A stretch of 64,000 bases of DNA from Erpobdella octoculata (taxonomy: Eukaryota > Annelida > Clitellata > Hirudinida > Erpobdellidae). Location of the stretch: positions 6,910,299-6,974,298 of the forward strand of contig OZ022242.1 in NCBI GenBank assembly GCA_963978895.1. Reading direction: 5' to 3'. Position 1 is the stretch's first letter; the number at the start of each line of letters is the position of its first letter. Below are positions 24,516 through 36,839 of this stretch, one piece after another. Position numbers and translations under genes: made by a program. The notes under the pieces were generated by a model. That model was not told where the DNA came from. It ran no database searches and worked only from the letters and a program-made list of their open reading frames with translations.

Positions 24516-25469
24516 TTTTTTTTATAAAAACCCGAAATGAATGTTTTTAAGTTTTTTATATTTTCATTTATTTCTCGTTCATTTGATTTTTTGCTGATAT
24601 CTAAAACGAAGAATTTCAAAGGTTTGTAAGTATTTTTTTAATTTTTAAATCAGTTTTTTTACTTTATTCCCAATCTGCACTATCTTATGTACCAACTCTA
24701 CAAGTGCCAGTGCCCTCAGTAAGTTCGATGTCTGCTCAGTCATTTTATCAAATCATTGGTTAGGAAAAAGCACCTTCTTGAAAAGCTGCTCTATTTGTCT
24801 TTGCAACGTTGTTTTTGTCGAACAGAAAAAATCCTTTGCTAAATAATTTATTCGGTTTTCTTTAATTAATTACTTTTATTCGAATTTTATTTAATTAATT
24901 TATTTATTTACTTTTATTTTATTTTATGGATTTTTTTCGTTGTGATTTATTTGCTGTCTGTTCTAATGCGTTTTTCATTGGTTTATTAATAAACAACAGA
25001 TATCAATACTTTATTTTCGGGTTTCATACCGTTACAAATTGTTCTAAAAATAATATTGGATAACAATAAACTAACTCTTAATTCACAGTATAATTTTCAG
25101 TTTTTCCAATATTTTACCGCTGTGTTATATTGATGGGTATTCTAGAAGTAATTTGTGCCTTTACCCAGTTGTACGATGTGTTGTACTTGTGTCTGGGGGA
25201 TAGTTTTATATGCTTTTAAGAATTCTCCAGAGATTTCCTGGCTTTGATGAAGCGAATGGATAAGAATATAAAATATGAATGCGCATGTTTATTCAGTTAA
25301 GTTTTTTCCATTTCAGGCTTGTTTTTGTTCAATTTTTCTCAAATAGTTTTATTTTTGTTGTAAACTAATTTTATGTTTCGTGTTATAACTTTTCATTTCT
25401 AGTAATTTAATTAGATTGATCAAATTGCTCAATTTTATTCTGTATAATTACAAAAATAATCGGAGATCG
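24516..25469. other. AT-rich intergenic DNA without recognised features
   Basis: I see no coding sequence, RNA gene or clear repeat here; it is T-rich low-complexity sequence between the Helitron and the (TACA)n array. Confidence 0.5.
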
Positions 25470-25476
25470 AAGTTAC

Positions 25477-25986
25477 AACAAACATACAAACATACAAACA
25501 TACAAACATACAAACATACAAACATACAAACATACAAACATACAAACATACAAACATACAAACATACAAACATACAAACATACAAACAAACATACATACA
25601 TACATACAAACATACAAACATACAAACATACAAACATACATACAAACATACATACATACATACATACAAACATACAAACATACAAACATACAAACATACA
25701 AACATACAAACATACAAACATACAAACATACAAACATACAAACATACAAACATACAAACATACAAACACACAAACACACAAACACACAAACATACATACA
25801 TACATACATACATACATACATACATACATACATACATACATACATACATACATACATACATACATACATACATACATACATACATACATACATACATACA
25901 TACATACATACATACATACATACATACATACATACATACATACATACATACATACATACATACATACATACATACATACATACAAA
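25477..25986 (+). repeat. (CATACAAA)n then (TACA)n microsatellite
   Basis: The first half is mainly the 8-mer CATACAAA with some CATA interruptions. The second half (about 25789-25986) is pure TACA. The array ends abruptly at the truncated retrotransposon copy at 25987. The same class of repeat (ACAC/ACAT) resumes at 30276-30391 after the retrotransposons. Confidence 0.97.
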
Positions 25987-26394
25987 TCATTCTGGATTTG
26001 GTCTCAAAGAGAGAAAAAAGAAGATTTTCCAAATTTAGAAGCCGCTCTCTCCGCTCCGCAAGAATAGAATTGCTTCGTCTTTGTTTACGTGGCGATATTA
26101 AGTACCGCTACGAAAGCGAAGCCGTTATGTCGTCGAAGGTTTTCTCACTTGAATAGTCTGAATTTCTCTAAAGTCGCGAGTTTATTTGCATGACAAATAT
26201 CTGCCACGATGCAAGGAATGATAGAAATTCGATGTCGGAAAAGAACAAAAACATTTTCTGCCGGAGGACGTTCGTCCGTCGAACGTGGCTCGCCCCCCTT
26301 AGAACGTCAAGAAATTAAAGAGCCGAAACGTTTGCTCGAGGGGGGGTTTTCTTCTGATGACCTCCACAGAAAAGCTCTTCAGGAGTGAACACAC
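25987..26394 (+). mobile_element. 5'-truncated copy of the RLE-type non-LTR retrotransposon
   Basis: Bases from 25987 match the 3' end of the larger copy from 29876 with a constant offset of 3889. The match covers the last codons of the endonuclease frame and the whole 3' UTR to AGGAGTGAACACACA. Only about one substitution is visible (AAAAAC versus AAAGAC near 26250). The 5' junction lies in (TACA)n and the 3' junction abuts the full-length copy. This is a recent, dead-on-arrival insertion. Confidence 0.92.
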
Positions 26395-29300
26395 ATTTTT
26401 GAGGCGTTAGCCATTTGACCCCCGGGAAAGACCGGGTGACTCTCGGGAAAGACCTTGTGGCAACTGGGAAAGACCGGTGACACCGTGGAAAGACAGGTGG
26501 CAACTCGGAAAGACGAGTATTACGGGTATCCTGGCCCAGCTTAGCCGGGATACAAAAAACACCGTTCATCTAGCTGCGACAACGAAATCGAATTTATGCC
26601 CCCAGAGCTCCAACCGAAAGGAGGGGGAGTATGATGAGCTCACAATCGGACCTACGGCCATCGAACTTGCTCTTCCAACGGACCCTAATGGGGGAACACT
26701 TCATGAGTGTGTGTGCGGTAGAGGTTTCGCAACAAGCCGCGGTATGAAGGTTCACCGTACGAAAATGGGTTGCCTGCTTAAAGCTGTACAGGATCATCGT
26801 ACTGAAGCAAGCATTGCTTCAGGTAAAACGCCGGGCCAAGTCGGGCCGGATGCCAACCACAGCCCCGACAGGTTCCACGATCCTGATAGCGACGAGAATA
26901 GGCAACCTCGGGCTAGAATTAACTTCCCCGCTGCTGCTCACAAAGCGGATTGGTCGAAGCTCGACGAGATACTTTCCAAGCTTCTCAAAGTGCAGATGAA
27001 AGAACTTCCAATGTTTCAAATGAACAATCTAACTGACACCATTTACAACAAGTGTTTAGAGATGTTCGGTTCCAAGGAAAAAGTTCTCATGGACAGAGGC
27101 GAAAAAACTCATATTTCAAGGCGACAACGAGAGATTGCTAGACTCAAAAAGGAAAAAAACGACTTCGTCAACAATGGAGGAGAGCTCCAGACAACGAGAA
27201 ACCAGGGCTCTCAGCATTACGACATGACTTGAGGCAGCGATTGAGTGCACTCTTGCGAGCAGAACGTTTGCGGGTAAAGAAAAGAGAACAAAGGAAGGCA
27301 AGATTCCAGTTTGTCAGAGATCCATTCCGTTATGGTAAAAGCTTGCTCGATCCACCAAAGTCAGGTACTCTGCAAGTCAGTAAAGAGCAGCTTGATCATC
27401 ACTTCCGAGCTGCTTTCATTGACCCCTTGGGCGACAAAGAACTAGCTGAAAGATCAGATCTTCCCGAGATTCCTCTTCCAAAGGTTGCTTTCAACGAGGG
27501 AGTAATTTCAATTTTTGACATAACATAATTCCTCCGAAAAACAAGAAATAGATCTGCTCCAGGCCCAAATGGTGTACCATACCTGGTGTATAAAAAATGT
27601 CCGGGTGTGTTGAAAGTTTTACACTCATTGCTCAAGTCTGCTTGGACTTCCGGGTCTGTTGATAAAGAGTGGCAAAAAGCTGAAGGCATTTTTATACCAA
27701 AGGAGAAAGTTTCAGTCGACATCAATCAGTTCAGACCAATTTCTCTTCTCAATGTTGAAGGAATAATATTTTTTGCTGTGCTTGCCAAGAGGTTGACGAG
27801 CTATCTAACACAAAACGACTACATAGACAAGTCAATTCAGAAAGGAGGAATCCCTGGTGTTCCTGGTTGCATCGAACATTCTACCATGATCTGGGAGTCT
27901 ATAAAAAGAGCAAAACAGAATCGACTCAGTTTGCACGTCGTTTGGCTTGATCTTGCAAATGCTTATGGAGCGGTTCGTCACCGGCTGATTTGGAGAGCTT
28001 TTGCACCATGTTCCAAAGTTCGTTATGGATATTCTACGACAGTATTTTCAAGATTTTCACCTGAGATTATCGACAAAGACGTGTTCAACCGATTGGTTTC
28101 GTCTTCAGGTCGGTATAGCCATGGGGTGCTCTATTTCTCCCATATTATTCGTGCTAGCAATGCAACTACTTCTGAATTCAGTTGGTGCAAGGGTAGAAGA
28201 TGTTTATGTCGGCCGAGGTATTTTCATGCCACCTCTGAGAGCTTTCATGGACGACACGACAATTAGTTTGAATAAGTGTATTTCAATGAGACGGACACTT
28301 GATGTCTTCAGCGATCTACTCAAATGGTGCGGAATGAGTTTTAAAGCATCTAAATCGAGAAGTCTCTCTCTGCGTCGCGGTAAAATTGATGAATACACCG
28401 TTTTCTCTGTTGATGGTAACAAGATTCCAACAGTGAGCGACGAACCAGTGAAAAGTCTCGGGAGATGGTATTGTAAATCCCTGAATGACGTTGATCAGGG
28501 TGCTTCTATTCTCCGTATGGCAACTGTCTCCATGGAAAGCATTAATGCTGCTCCGCTTCAGAGCAGGTTCAAAGTGTGGATTTTGCAATTTGTTTTAGTG
28601 CCAAGACTGCTTTGGCCTTTGACAGTCTATGAAATTGGTCTGCAAGTTGTGGAGAAACTAGAAAGAAAGATAGCTCGTTTTACACGTCAATGGCTGGGTC
28701 TGCCTCCGGGATTGACGTCTGTGGCTCTCTACGGCAAAACAGCCAAGCTGAGACTTCCATTGCGGTCTTTTGTTGAAGATTTCAAGATCAGCAAACTGAG
28801 AACTCAGATGATGCTCGATAATTCAACGGATCAGAGAGTCGCTGAGGTAAAACCAACTCTAATCTCAGGAACCAAACGGAATGCTAGGGTTGAAATAGAG
28901 AATGCCACGGTTTCTCTCCAGTGGACTGAAAGGACCGGAGCAGTTCAGTTGGGGCGGCATGGTGTTGGATGGAACCACCATCTCTGGTGGTCCAAGGCAA
29001 ACGCTCAGGAAAGATCAGACTTGATTGTTCAGGACAGAAAGCAAGCGATAGAAAGCGAGAGAGTTGTGAAGAGCGCACAATTGTCACAGCAAGGCGACTG
29101 GACCAGATGGGAGGAGACAGTTCAGCGGTCTCTGTCATGGGAAGATATATGATGCTATGCTCCAGTGCGGCTATCGTTCCTCATTAGATCGATGTATGAT
29201 CAGCTGCCAACAGCCAGCAATTTAAAGATATGGAAATTAATTGAGAACGATGAGTGTCAGCTCTGCGGTCAGTCGCAGTCATTGATTCATATTCTTTCCT

Positions 29301-30283
29301 CCTGCTCCTATTCCCTTTCTCATGGTAGATACACGTGGCGCCACAACCTTGTTCTCCAAAAGCTGCTGGGATTTGTAAAAGAGGCCTGCCGAAAAGCCAA
29401 CTCAATGGAGGTGAAACCTAGGAGGAGGATTTATTTTTTGAGAGAGGGATTGCCGCAGCTAAATCGCCCAAAAAGAACCCTCACGGAAGGAGAGAATGTT
29501 TTCCATGCGGCGAACGACTGGAGGGTCTCTGCCGATCTGAAAACGGAAAAGTGCTTCCCAGTTTCAATAAAGGAAAGTGGAAAAAGGCCAGACATAGTTG
29601 TTTTTTCGAGTCTGGCCAAGACATTTCTTCTCATCGAGTTGACAGTGCCTTGGGAAAGCAACATGGAGGCCAGTAACATCATGAAATTAGAAAGATACAG
29701 AGAATTGATGTTGGATTTGGAAGCAAATGGCTCAAGAGCTGAGCTTTTTGCTGTTGAAGTCGGAGCACACGGTTTGGTTGGTAAATCTTTGCTAAAGTTG
29801 CTGCGGGCCCTGGGAATGTCTAACAGAGAGCGGACCCGTGCAATTAAACAGATTTCTGAAGCAGCAGAATCGGCTTCATTCTGGATTTGGTCTCAAAGAG
29901 AGAAAAAAGAAGATTTTCCAAATTTAGAAGCCGCTCTCTCCGCTCCGCAAGAATAGAATTGCTTCGTCTTTGTTTACGTGGCGATATTAAGTACCGCTAC
30001 GAAAGCGAAGCCGTTATGTCGTCGAAGGTTTTCTCACTTGAATAGTCTGAATTTCTCTAAAGTCGCGAGTTTATTTGCATGACAAATATCTGCCACGATG
30101 CAAGGAATGATAGAAATTCGATGTCGGAAAAGAACAAAGACATTTTCTGCCGGAGGACGTTCGTCCGTCGAACGTGGCTCGCCCCCCTTAGAACGTCAAG
30201 AAATTAAAGAGCCGAAACGTTTGCTCGAGGGGGGGTTTTCTTCTGATGACCTCCACAGAAAAGCTCTTCAGGAGTGAACACAC
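26395..30283 (+). mobile_element. near full-length R2/HERO-like (RLE) non-LTR retrotransposon in an ACAY microsatellite
   Basis: It is about 3.9 kb, with a 5' UTR (26395-26560) containing five degenerate GGGAAAGACCGGTGAC-type repeats, then a polyprotein with zinc finger, reverse transcriptase, CCHC and PD-(D/E)XK endonuclease, and a 3' UTR (29957-30283). There is no poly(A). The 3' end runs straight into ACACACACATACATAC repeats. One ORF, one N-terminal C2HC finger and a C-terminal RLE place it among R2/R4/NeSL/HERO-type elements; exact clade assignment would need a tree. Confidence 0.9.
26477..29956 (+). pseudogene. broken polyprotein: zinc finger, reverse transcriptase, RLE endonuclease
   Basis: Pieces in order: frame 2, 26477-27232 (zinc finger CVCGRGFATSRGMKVHR with a following Cys); frame 1, about 27180-28000 (RT fingers and palm: APGPNGVPYLVYKKCPG, INQFRPISLLNVEG, VVWLDLANAYGAV); frame 2, about 28005-29956 (GCSISPILFVLAMQ, catalytic FMDDTTISL, thumb, CQLCGQ...H...C knuckle, and RLE RPDIVVF with ELTVPWE). 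Damage: a +/-1 shift near 27170-27200, an in-frame TAA at 27526-27528, a one-base shift near 28003, and an in-frame TGA at 29150-29152. The domain set is complete but the copy is inactive. The RT makes cDNA primed from the target nick cut by the RLE. Confidence 0.92.
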
Positions 30284-30391
30284 ACACATACATACATACA
30301 TACATACATACATACATACAAACATACATACATACATACATACATACATACATACAAACACACACACACACACATACATACATACATACAT
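30276..30391 (+). repeat. (ACAC/ATAC)n microsatellite, downstream flank
   Basis: ACAC, CATA and CATACAAA-like units directly continue from the retrotransposon 3' end. Together with 25477-25986 they form the interrupted target array. Confidence 0.95.
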
Positions 30392-31008
30392 ATCAACCTC
30401 GGCTTTTGGAAATTAATTTGTAGGATTTGCTGGTAACGTTTGCTTTAATACCTTCTTTTTAAAAGCAGTTTTTCCTGTTTAAATACTTTCAAAATTGCTA
30501 CCTGCAGTGAAATTTATTATAGCAATAGATTTTATTTTTTCATAACTATAAAAGACGTAATTTTATTTTTTTATTTTAATTGCTCTGTTTATTCGTAGCT
30601 GAATTTTTGTTTTCTGTAATGCGTTCCGTGACAGCTTCCGCTGTAGGGCTCGCAATATAAATTCCCATTACATAACATTGCATTACATTAACCAGTTGTG
30701 CAAACAAAATACGAAGGTATTTTTACGGGTTTTCTGTGCAATAAATAACCTTTACGGGGTTTTTACCGTACTAATTTTTTTAAACACTTTAAAACGTCTC
30801 TTAGTTCACTAGATCACATCAATGATTATAAAAAACTTTCTTATTAAACTAATTTGTGATACGTTTCCCAGGATCACCTTTTACAAATGGTGTATCAACC
30901 AAGGACTATCAGTAAACATTGTAACCACTTTGTAACGTTTCTTAACCGTTCATTTTCGGTTACAAGAAACGCGTTTCTTTTCGGTTGTTTTGCTCATCGG
31001 CTGTGCGT

Positions 31009-31190
31009 TAAAGAAACGTTTCCTGAGTAACGTTTTAGAAACGTTTCCCGTGTAACGTTTCAGAAACGTTTCCCGTGTAACGTTTTAGAAACGTTTCCCG
31101 TGTAACGTTTTAGAAACGTTTCCCGTGTAACGTTTTAGAAACGTTTCCCGTGTAACGTTTTAGAAACGTTTACAATGTAACGCTTTAGAA
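31009..31190. repeat. 25-bp minisatellite (GTTTCCCGTGTAACGTTTTAGAAAC), about 6-7 copies
   Basis: Near-identical head-to-tail units fill the left subterminal part of the transposon. Each has the inner motif of the TIR, probably transposase or host-protein binding sites. Confidence 0.93.
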
Positions 31191-31322
31191 ACCTCCTCTA
31201 TTATTTGCTCATGCAAATTATTATCACTTCAAATACGTTCATCAATAGACAAAACTGAAACAATATTTGCAAATTTATAAAAAAGTTTATTTAAAAAAAG
31301 TCTTTTGAGCTCTATATAAATG

Positions 31323-31962
31323 TCATTTCTTCTCCTTGCGGTTCAGCCTCTCATGTGCAAACTTTATCCACTTCTTTGTCACAACCTCAATTTCCTTGAC
31401 TGACGAATCGTGGAAGCGTCTATTGGTTTGGAGAGTTTCTGAGAAATAGTTTAAAAAAATAGTTGTTAGATATCTAATGTTTTTAAAATGACTTTGCTAA
31501 TAGTTTAGTTAAGCTAACTAATGATAAGTTCTTTGAAAAAGGTGCTTTCTATTTTTCTTTTACCACCACTCCCTTTCCAATTGAACTTTTCAGCCAGCCC
31601 ATCATCCATGGTGTACCGGAGCAGCCTACGACACGCCTCTGCCATTGTGTCTCCCCCAAGCTTTTGTAAGTCAATCACCTATACAAATGTTTGAATTTAT
31701 GATAGTGATAACCTAATACAAAAATTTTAGATATCTAAGTACATGCTGTAATTGACTTACCAGAGCATCAAATAATTCTTTAGATTCTAATTTTGAATCC
31801 AACTGGTCAAATTGTACCATGGAGTGCATGGGGAAATGAACGTTTTCCGGAACTGCCGTATTAACTGCTGTCGTTGGCGGACTGACAAGAAGAGCCAGAT
31901 TACTTTTAATTTCTTTCAAAACTTCACATATATTAGTAAACTGTCCAACAACATATCTGCTA
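31323..31962 (-). CDS. DUF4806-like transposon protein, C-terminal three exons
   Basis: Minus-strand exons 31962-31761, 31678-31519 and 31438-31323 join in frame with GT-AG borders and end at TGA (31325-31323). The middle exon gives VIDLQKLGGDTMAEACRRLL, then YTMDDGLAEKFNWKGSGG, matching my memory of the DUF4806 pattern (LGG..., then L...FNW.G...K). The first exon gives VGQFTNICEVLKEIKSNLALL, a helical lead-in. The last is basic and ends KEKK. Upstream exons (toward 32500) were not recognised. DUF4806 proteins are common in transposon-rich invertebrate genomes, but their function is unknown. A role as transposase accessory is inference from position inside the TIR element. Confidence 0.65.
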
Positions 31963-33289
31963 AATTATCGGCTCTAATTTTATCTAACTGCTCTTCATAT
32001 TGTAACAAAGTTTCGATCAAAAAATCTAACACAACGAATTTAACTGATTATTATAACACAATGAGAATGAACTAAACTCGTTAGATGTTAGCAAATGCAG
32101 ACAAAGCACGATAGATTTACTGAAACAACAACGGCGTGACCTCACAACAAACAGATTTTTCGCGCACTTTCAGACTATATATAAGTTGTTCGTAATTGGT
32201 ATGGAGGCGGAGCTTACCAACTTGCCAGCCAATGTCAAAGAGCCTCAACTTTGGCTTATTTACATTACCTCATTCTTTTAACAAAAAGATTATGTTTCTT
32301 GTCAAGATTTAGCAAGAATGAACATAAGGAACAAGAAACAAACAATATTAGTTCTGTGAAAGGCATTAAACAAGAGCCAGATTTAGCTCCTTGCTTTCTT
32401 TCCAATGTGTTATACCGGCAGAAATTACACCTCCTGGTAAAGGGTTCGAAGTTAAAACTCAAACAGTTTATGAAAAAATGCTGATGGGGAAGAGTGAAAG
32501 GTGTCTATGACTACCCACGGGTTGGTAGACACTTGTGACATCAAGCAATTCGCTGGTCAAGCAAGAAGAATGTCTCACCTGAGAATATGGCCATTTAGAT
32601 TATGTCAGTGTGAATGAAAGTGAAATGTTTACAAATGAGTATGACCACGTAATGATAAATCATGGTCATATTCTTCGCAAGAGGAAACATGATTTTGTAC
32701 TCCCTTCAATGCAACATCACTCGGCTAGTTTTGCTTGTAACTTTATTATTAGAATGCTCTTCTATGACTCTTACTAACCTAACTTCTTTCAACTCTATTA
32801 GCTGATTCAATAACGTTATTCTATTATTATTGTCTAAAATTAACTATTGCCAGTCATTATAATTAGCGGAATATTGAATGTTCGTTATAGACTAGACAGA
32901 CTTTCTTTTAATTTCTTGTTTTTTTGCTTATTTTTTATGATTTCCTGCGTTCTGTCAGGTCTTTTCTTAAAACACGAATGAATAAATAAAATAAAAATTC
33001 ACAAACAGCGCAGGGGTAGTAGTGCAGCAGGAAGCAGAGGTTTCAAATGGTTTAAAAATCTAATGTTTCGAATTGATTGGTGATTTTTAACCAGTATAGT
33101 TTGTTTTGTACCTTCAAATTATTAAGCGTCTTTATTAAATGCTTTTTAGCAATTGAGTTTTATAAATAAACAAACACTTTACTTTTTCTATAAAATTATA
33201 TATGCTATAAAAGATTTTTATATTATCCGTAATAATAAAACCATAGATATCTATGAATAAAACAAATCGTTACATTTTGGCTGCATTAG

Positions 33290-33625
33290 AAACGTTGTAG
33301 TAACTTCTTTTTAGTCGAAAATTACATGTTACTTTTACGTTACATTGGAAACGTTACAGAAACGTTTCTTTTTAGTCGCAAATTACATGTTACTTTTTCG
33401 TTACATTGGAAACGTTACAGAAACGTTTCTTTTTAGTCGCAAATTACATGTTACTTTTACGTTACATTGGAAACGTTACAGAAACGTTTCTTTTTAGTCG
33501 CAAATTACATGTTACTTTTCCGTTACATTGGAAACGTTACAGAAACGTCTCTTTTTAGTCGCAAATTACATGTTACTTTTACGTTACATTGGAAACGTTG
33601 CAGAAACGTTTCTTTTTAGTTGCTT
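33290..33625. repeat. 61-bp minisatellite, about 5 copies
   Basis: The unit includes GAAACGTTTCTTTTTAGTCG, then CAAATTACATGTTAC and TTTTACGTTACATTGGAAACG. Units differ at only a few positions. It forms the right subterminal part of the 30910-33706 transposon. Confidence 0.93.
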
Positions 33626-33706
33626 TGGGCCAGGTAACCTTTTCATAACCAGGTAACTGAAAAGTAACGGACAAGAAACGTTACAAAATGGTTACCATGT
33701 TTACTG

Positions 33707-36700
33707 GGTAGTCTTAAAAGGAATTACATTATCTACTTCAATGACTTTATGTGTTTTCAACAAACTGGTTAATCTTTCTTTCTATTGAACACAGCGAGCT
33801 TTCGTTTAATAGAGACTCATTCCATTTTATGGCTTTGGAAGAAACTCGTGGGTCATTTTGTCATTCGAAGACTAATTCTAGTCCATTTATATGTCGCTGT
33901 TTCTCATAGTTTATAATTGCAGAAAAAATGCTCTTTTTGTTTAATAAATAAATTTATATAAAAACAGAATTACAAAATAAATAAGCTGTACATTTTCCAT
34001 GTAATCTCTGTAATATATGTTGCATATTTAGTAATTTACATTCCAGTTCGTTGACGTTTCTTCTCGCAAAGTGAATCCTTAATGTCTACTTTTATGTTGG
34101 AAGTAGCAATTTAAAGTTCATTTAAGATGTCTTTCGGTAGACATCTGGTTTTGAATTTTTTGAGTTTCCTTTTGGGGAAAACTGCTTATAAATATAGATG
34201 AGTGAAAACAGTTGGAACATTTTAGGGACACGAAACCTAATTAATAAGCTGGATAATTATTAATTGTATTGTTTAACTTTGTTTATAAAAAACCCACTAA
34301 ACATTAAATTTAATTAAACTGGTCCCTCATGTAAGCATTACTAAAAAAATTCAATCATTTTCCATAGTTTCAGAATATTATTACAAACTAATTAAAGAAG
34401 TTTGAACCCCTGAAAGCGTGTTCAGTACTGCTTGCATGCAATAATTATTGTAAAAACTATAAACTGAATAGAAGGCGAACGATCATCGACTGAGTTGATG
34501 TTGTTTATCAACTTTCGTAACATCTGGGACCAAACGTTTCGATCTTTCAAGCAAGTCAGCATTGTAGTTCTCCGTTTTAAGTCGAGAATGTTTTGTGCAT
34601 TTGAGCAAATTCGTATTATTTAGCCTTTAATTAATTAACCAAGTTTTTTTTATTAATTTTCATAAAGCATAAAAAGTAAGAAATTTTTTCCACAAAAATA
34701 AACAAAAACACAGAAGTAGTAAATTGAATTTGGCCAACTGTAACCGTCGAATCGATTTAAGCCTCACATGTTACTTCCTTTTCCGTTTCATTTATTATTT
34801 ACACGGCGTTAGAAATTCTTGCGTCCAGTTCACTTTATAGACTGAAGAAAGACAAGCCATAAAGAATAATTTACTTCACGTTCGCGTGTTCACGCACGAA
34901 CCGTCAACACACACAGCAGCAAACACAAACTTCATCCTCTTCCGTTCTCTGGACAAATCGCTTAAAACACGCAGGTGGACATCAACAAACCTCACACACG
35001 GACACATAAACACACACACATATACACACACGAGGATGGTAGTAGTAGTAGTAGTTGTAGTAGTATTAGTAGTAGTAGTCGTGTTGCGCGCTTTCACAAC
35101 CTGAAGGGTTTTCGTTAGAGCTTTCTCATTCAGCTTCTCGTAAGAGTTGATGTTGATGCGTTCGCGCCTGATAACTTCATACGTCATATGGTAAACGATA
35201 ATAATAAAAATAATAATAAATAAATAAATAAATAAATAATATTAATAACATAAGGCGAAGGTAAAAAGTGATAGACGTAGGAAAATATAACGATTGCTAA
35301 AAGCCGAGCATGTATGCAGCCAGATCAACGAATTGCAGTACAAACATCAAGAAACCGACAAAATCGTCTCCCGTCAAACACGGTTAGTCGTTTATTTATT
35401 TTCTATAATCTTGTTCAATTATCGATCATTTCATGAGTCACAACCAGGAGATGCTGTTTGATGATGATGCTGATGATGATGATGATGGTGTTGATTATGA
35501 GAATGATGCTGTTGATAATGATGATGATGGTATTGATAATGAGGATGGTGGTATTGATAATGAGGATGGTGGTATTGATAATGATGATGATGGTATTGAT
35601 AATGAGGATGGTGGTATTGATAATGAGGATGATGGTATTGATAATGAAGATGATTGTAAGGATGATGGTGGTATTGATAATGAGGATGATGGTGGTGATA
35701 ATAATGATGATGACGGTGGTGATGATGATGACGACGACGACAATACTTAAAAATATTTTCAGATTATTCTTCAATACATTAAAAATATTTTCTGATTATT
35801 CTTCAATACTTAAAAATATTTTCAGATTATTCTTCAATACACACCTGGTGTGACGTTCGGATCGGTTCACCTGGTTATTATTATTATTTCATTCCCATCA
35901 TTCGCATTCATTCATTCATTCATTCATTCATGTTTACCGCGAGACGAGCCCTCCACTCACTCGTGCTTTGAGCATTTAAATATTATAAATAAAACTAAAA
36001 CTAACATAAATAATAAGGTATTAAGATAATAATTACTTCTTATCCTGACCCAACTCAACCCGACCCGACCACCAAAGTTTTCTAAACTACGGGTCGGACC
36101 CAATCAGGTGGCAACTTTAGAACTTCCTATCTAGACGATATAATACACTATTCCTACACCCACCACTCTTTTCACTACACCACTCCCTGTTCATTAGTAC
36201 GACTAAAATGTTTTTTTCATTTAATTTGGTTTCACATTGTTTTTTTATTAAATTTTTTACAATAAATTCAATGCGGTCTTGCTTGCTTGAATGTTTGCAA
36301 ACCTTGAAAGTGAAAATTAACTAACTTCCCGTCATCCAATTGAGCTGAAATTTGAAATATAGGTTCACTCCTCATGCCAATACATTCCATTTAAAATTTG
36401 AAAATATTTTTAAAAAGTTTTTTTGTAATTAAAAATAGTAATTATCTATGTTTTAAAACAAAAACAAATGAAACATTCGCTTTAAAAAAATTGCATCAAT
36501 TGAAAAGCCGACGAATCTTGAAATATAAGGAATTTGTGAATAAAAACTCGTTTTTTACGGCTTATTCGTTAACCAAAGTAATTTATTTAGCACTGTTCCC
36601 TTTTCATCTCAGCTTTGCTTTGACACGAATTAATTTGTTCAAATGTTTAAGCCTCTCTTGTTAGACAACATACACTTGGAAAAAAAATTCTAGAAATTTG

Positions 36701-36790
36701 AATAAAACGTCCAAAAAAAGTTTCTTCATCGTTTTACGGTTTTTCAAGCATAATTTCATAGATGTGATCAAGAGCGAAAAATAACGACCG
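33707..36790. other. intergenic, simple repeats only
   Basis: Contains a (CA)n/(GTA)n patch at about 34990-35080, an imperfect GAT/GGTATTGATAATGA trinucleotide-rich tract at 35455-35745, a triplicated TTAAAAATATTTTCAGATTATTCTTCAATAC unit at 35748-35840 and an ATTC run near 35905-35930. The acidic (D/E-rich) frame across the GAT tract is low complexity. No gene or RNA feature is recognised. Confidence 0.6.
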
Positions 36791-36839
36791 TAGCTTCCTC
36801 CTTAGCGCCATTTGAAACAGATGTGCTTAGAGAGGTTCT

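Larger units (their letters stand above)
30910..33706. mobile_element. 2.8-kb TIR DNA transposon with subterminal minisatellites and a DUF4806-like gene
   Basis: The left end from 30910 (CAGTAAACATTGTAACCA...TTTGTAACGTTTCTT) is the inverted partner of the right end to 33706 (CAGTAAACATGGTAACCA...TTTGTAACGTTTCTT when reversed). Each end continues into a tandem array based on the same GAAACGTTT motif: about 25-bp units at the left (31009-31190) and about 61-bp units at the right (33290-33625). A spliced minus-strand gene lies between. I could not settle the target duplication. The similarity GGACTAT / GACTACC just outside may be part of the TIR. Superfamily uncertain. Confidence 0.75.

Noticed and set aside
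35433..35853. Acidic D/N/G-rich and M/I/L-rich frames
   Set aside because: Frames through an imperfect GAT trinucleotide tract, open on both strands; no domain or splice context.
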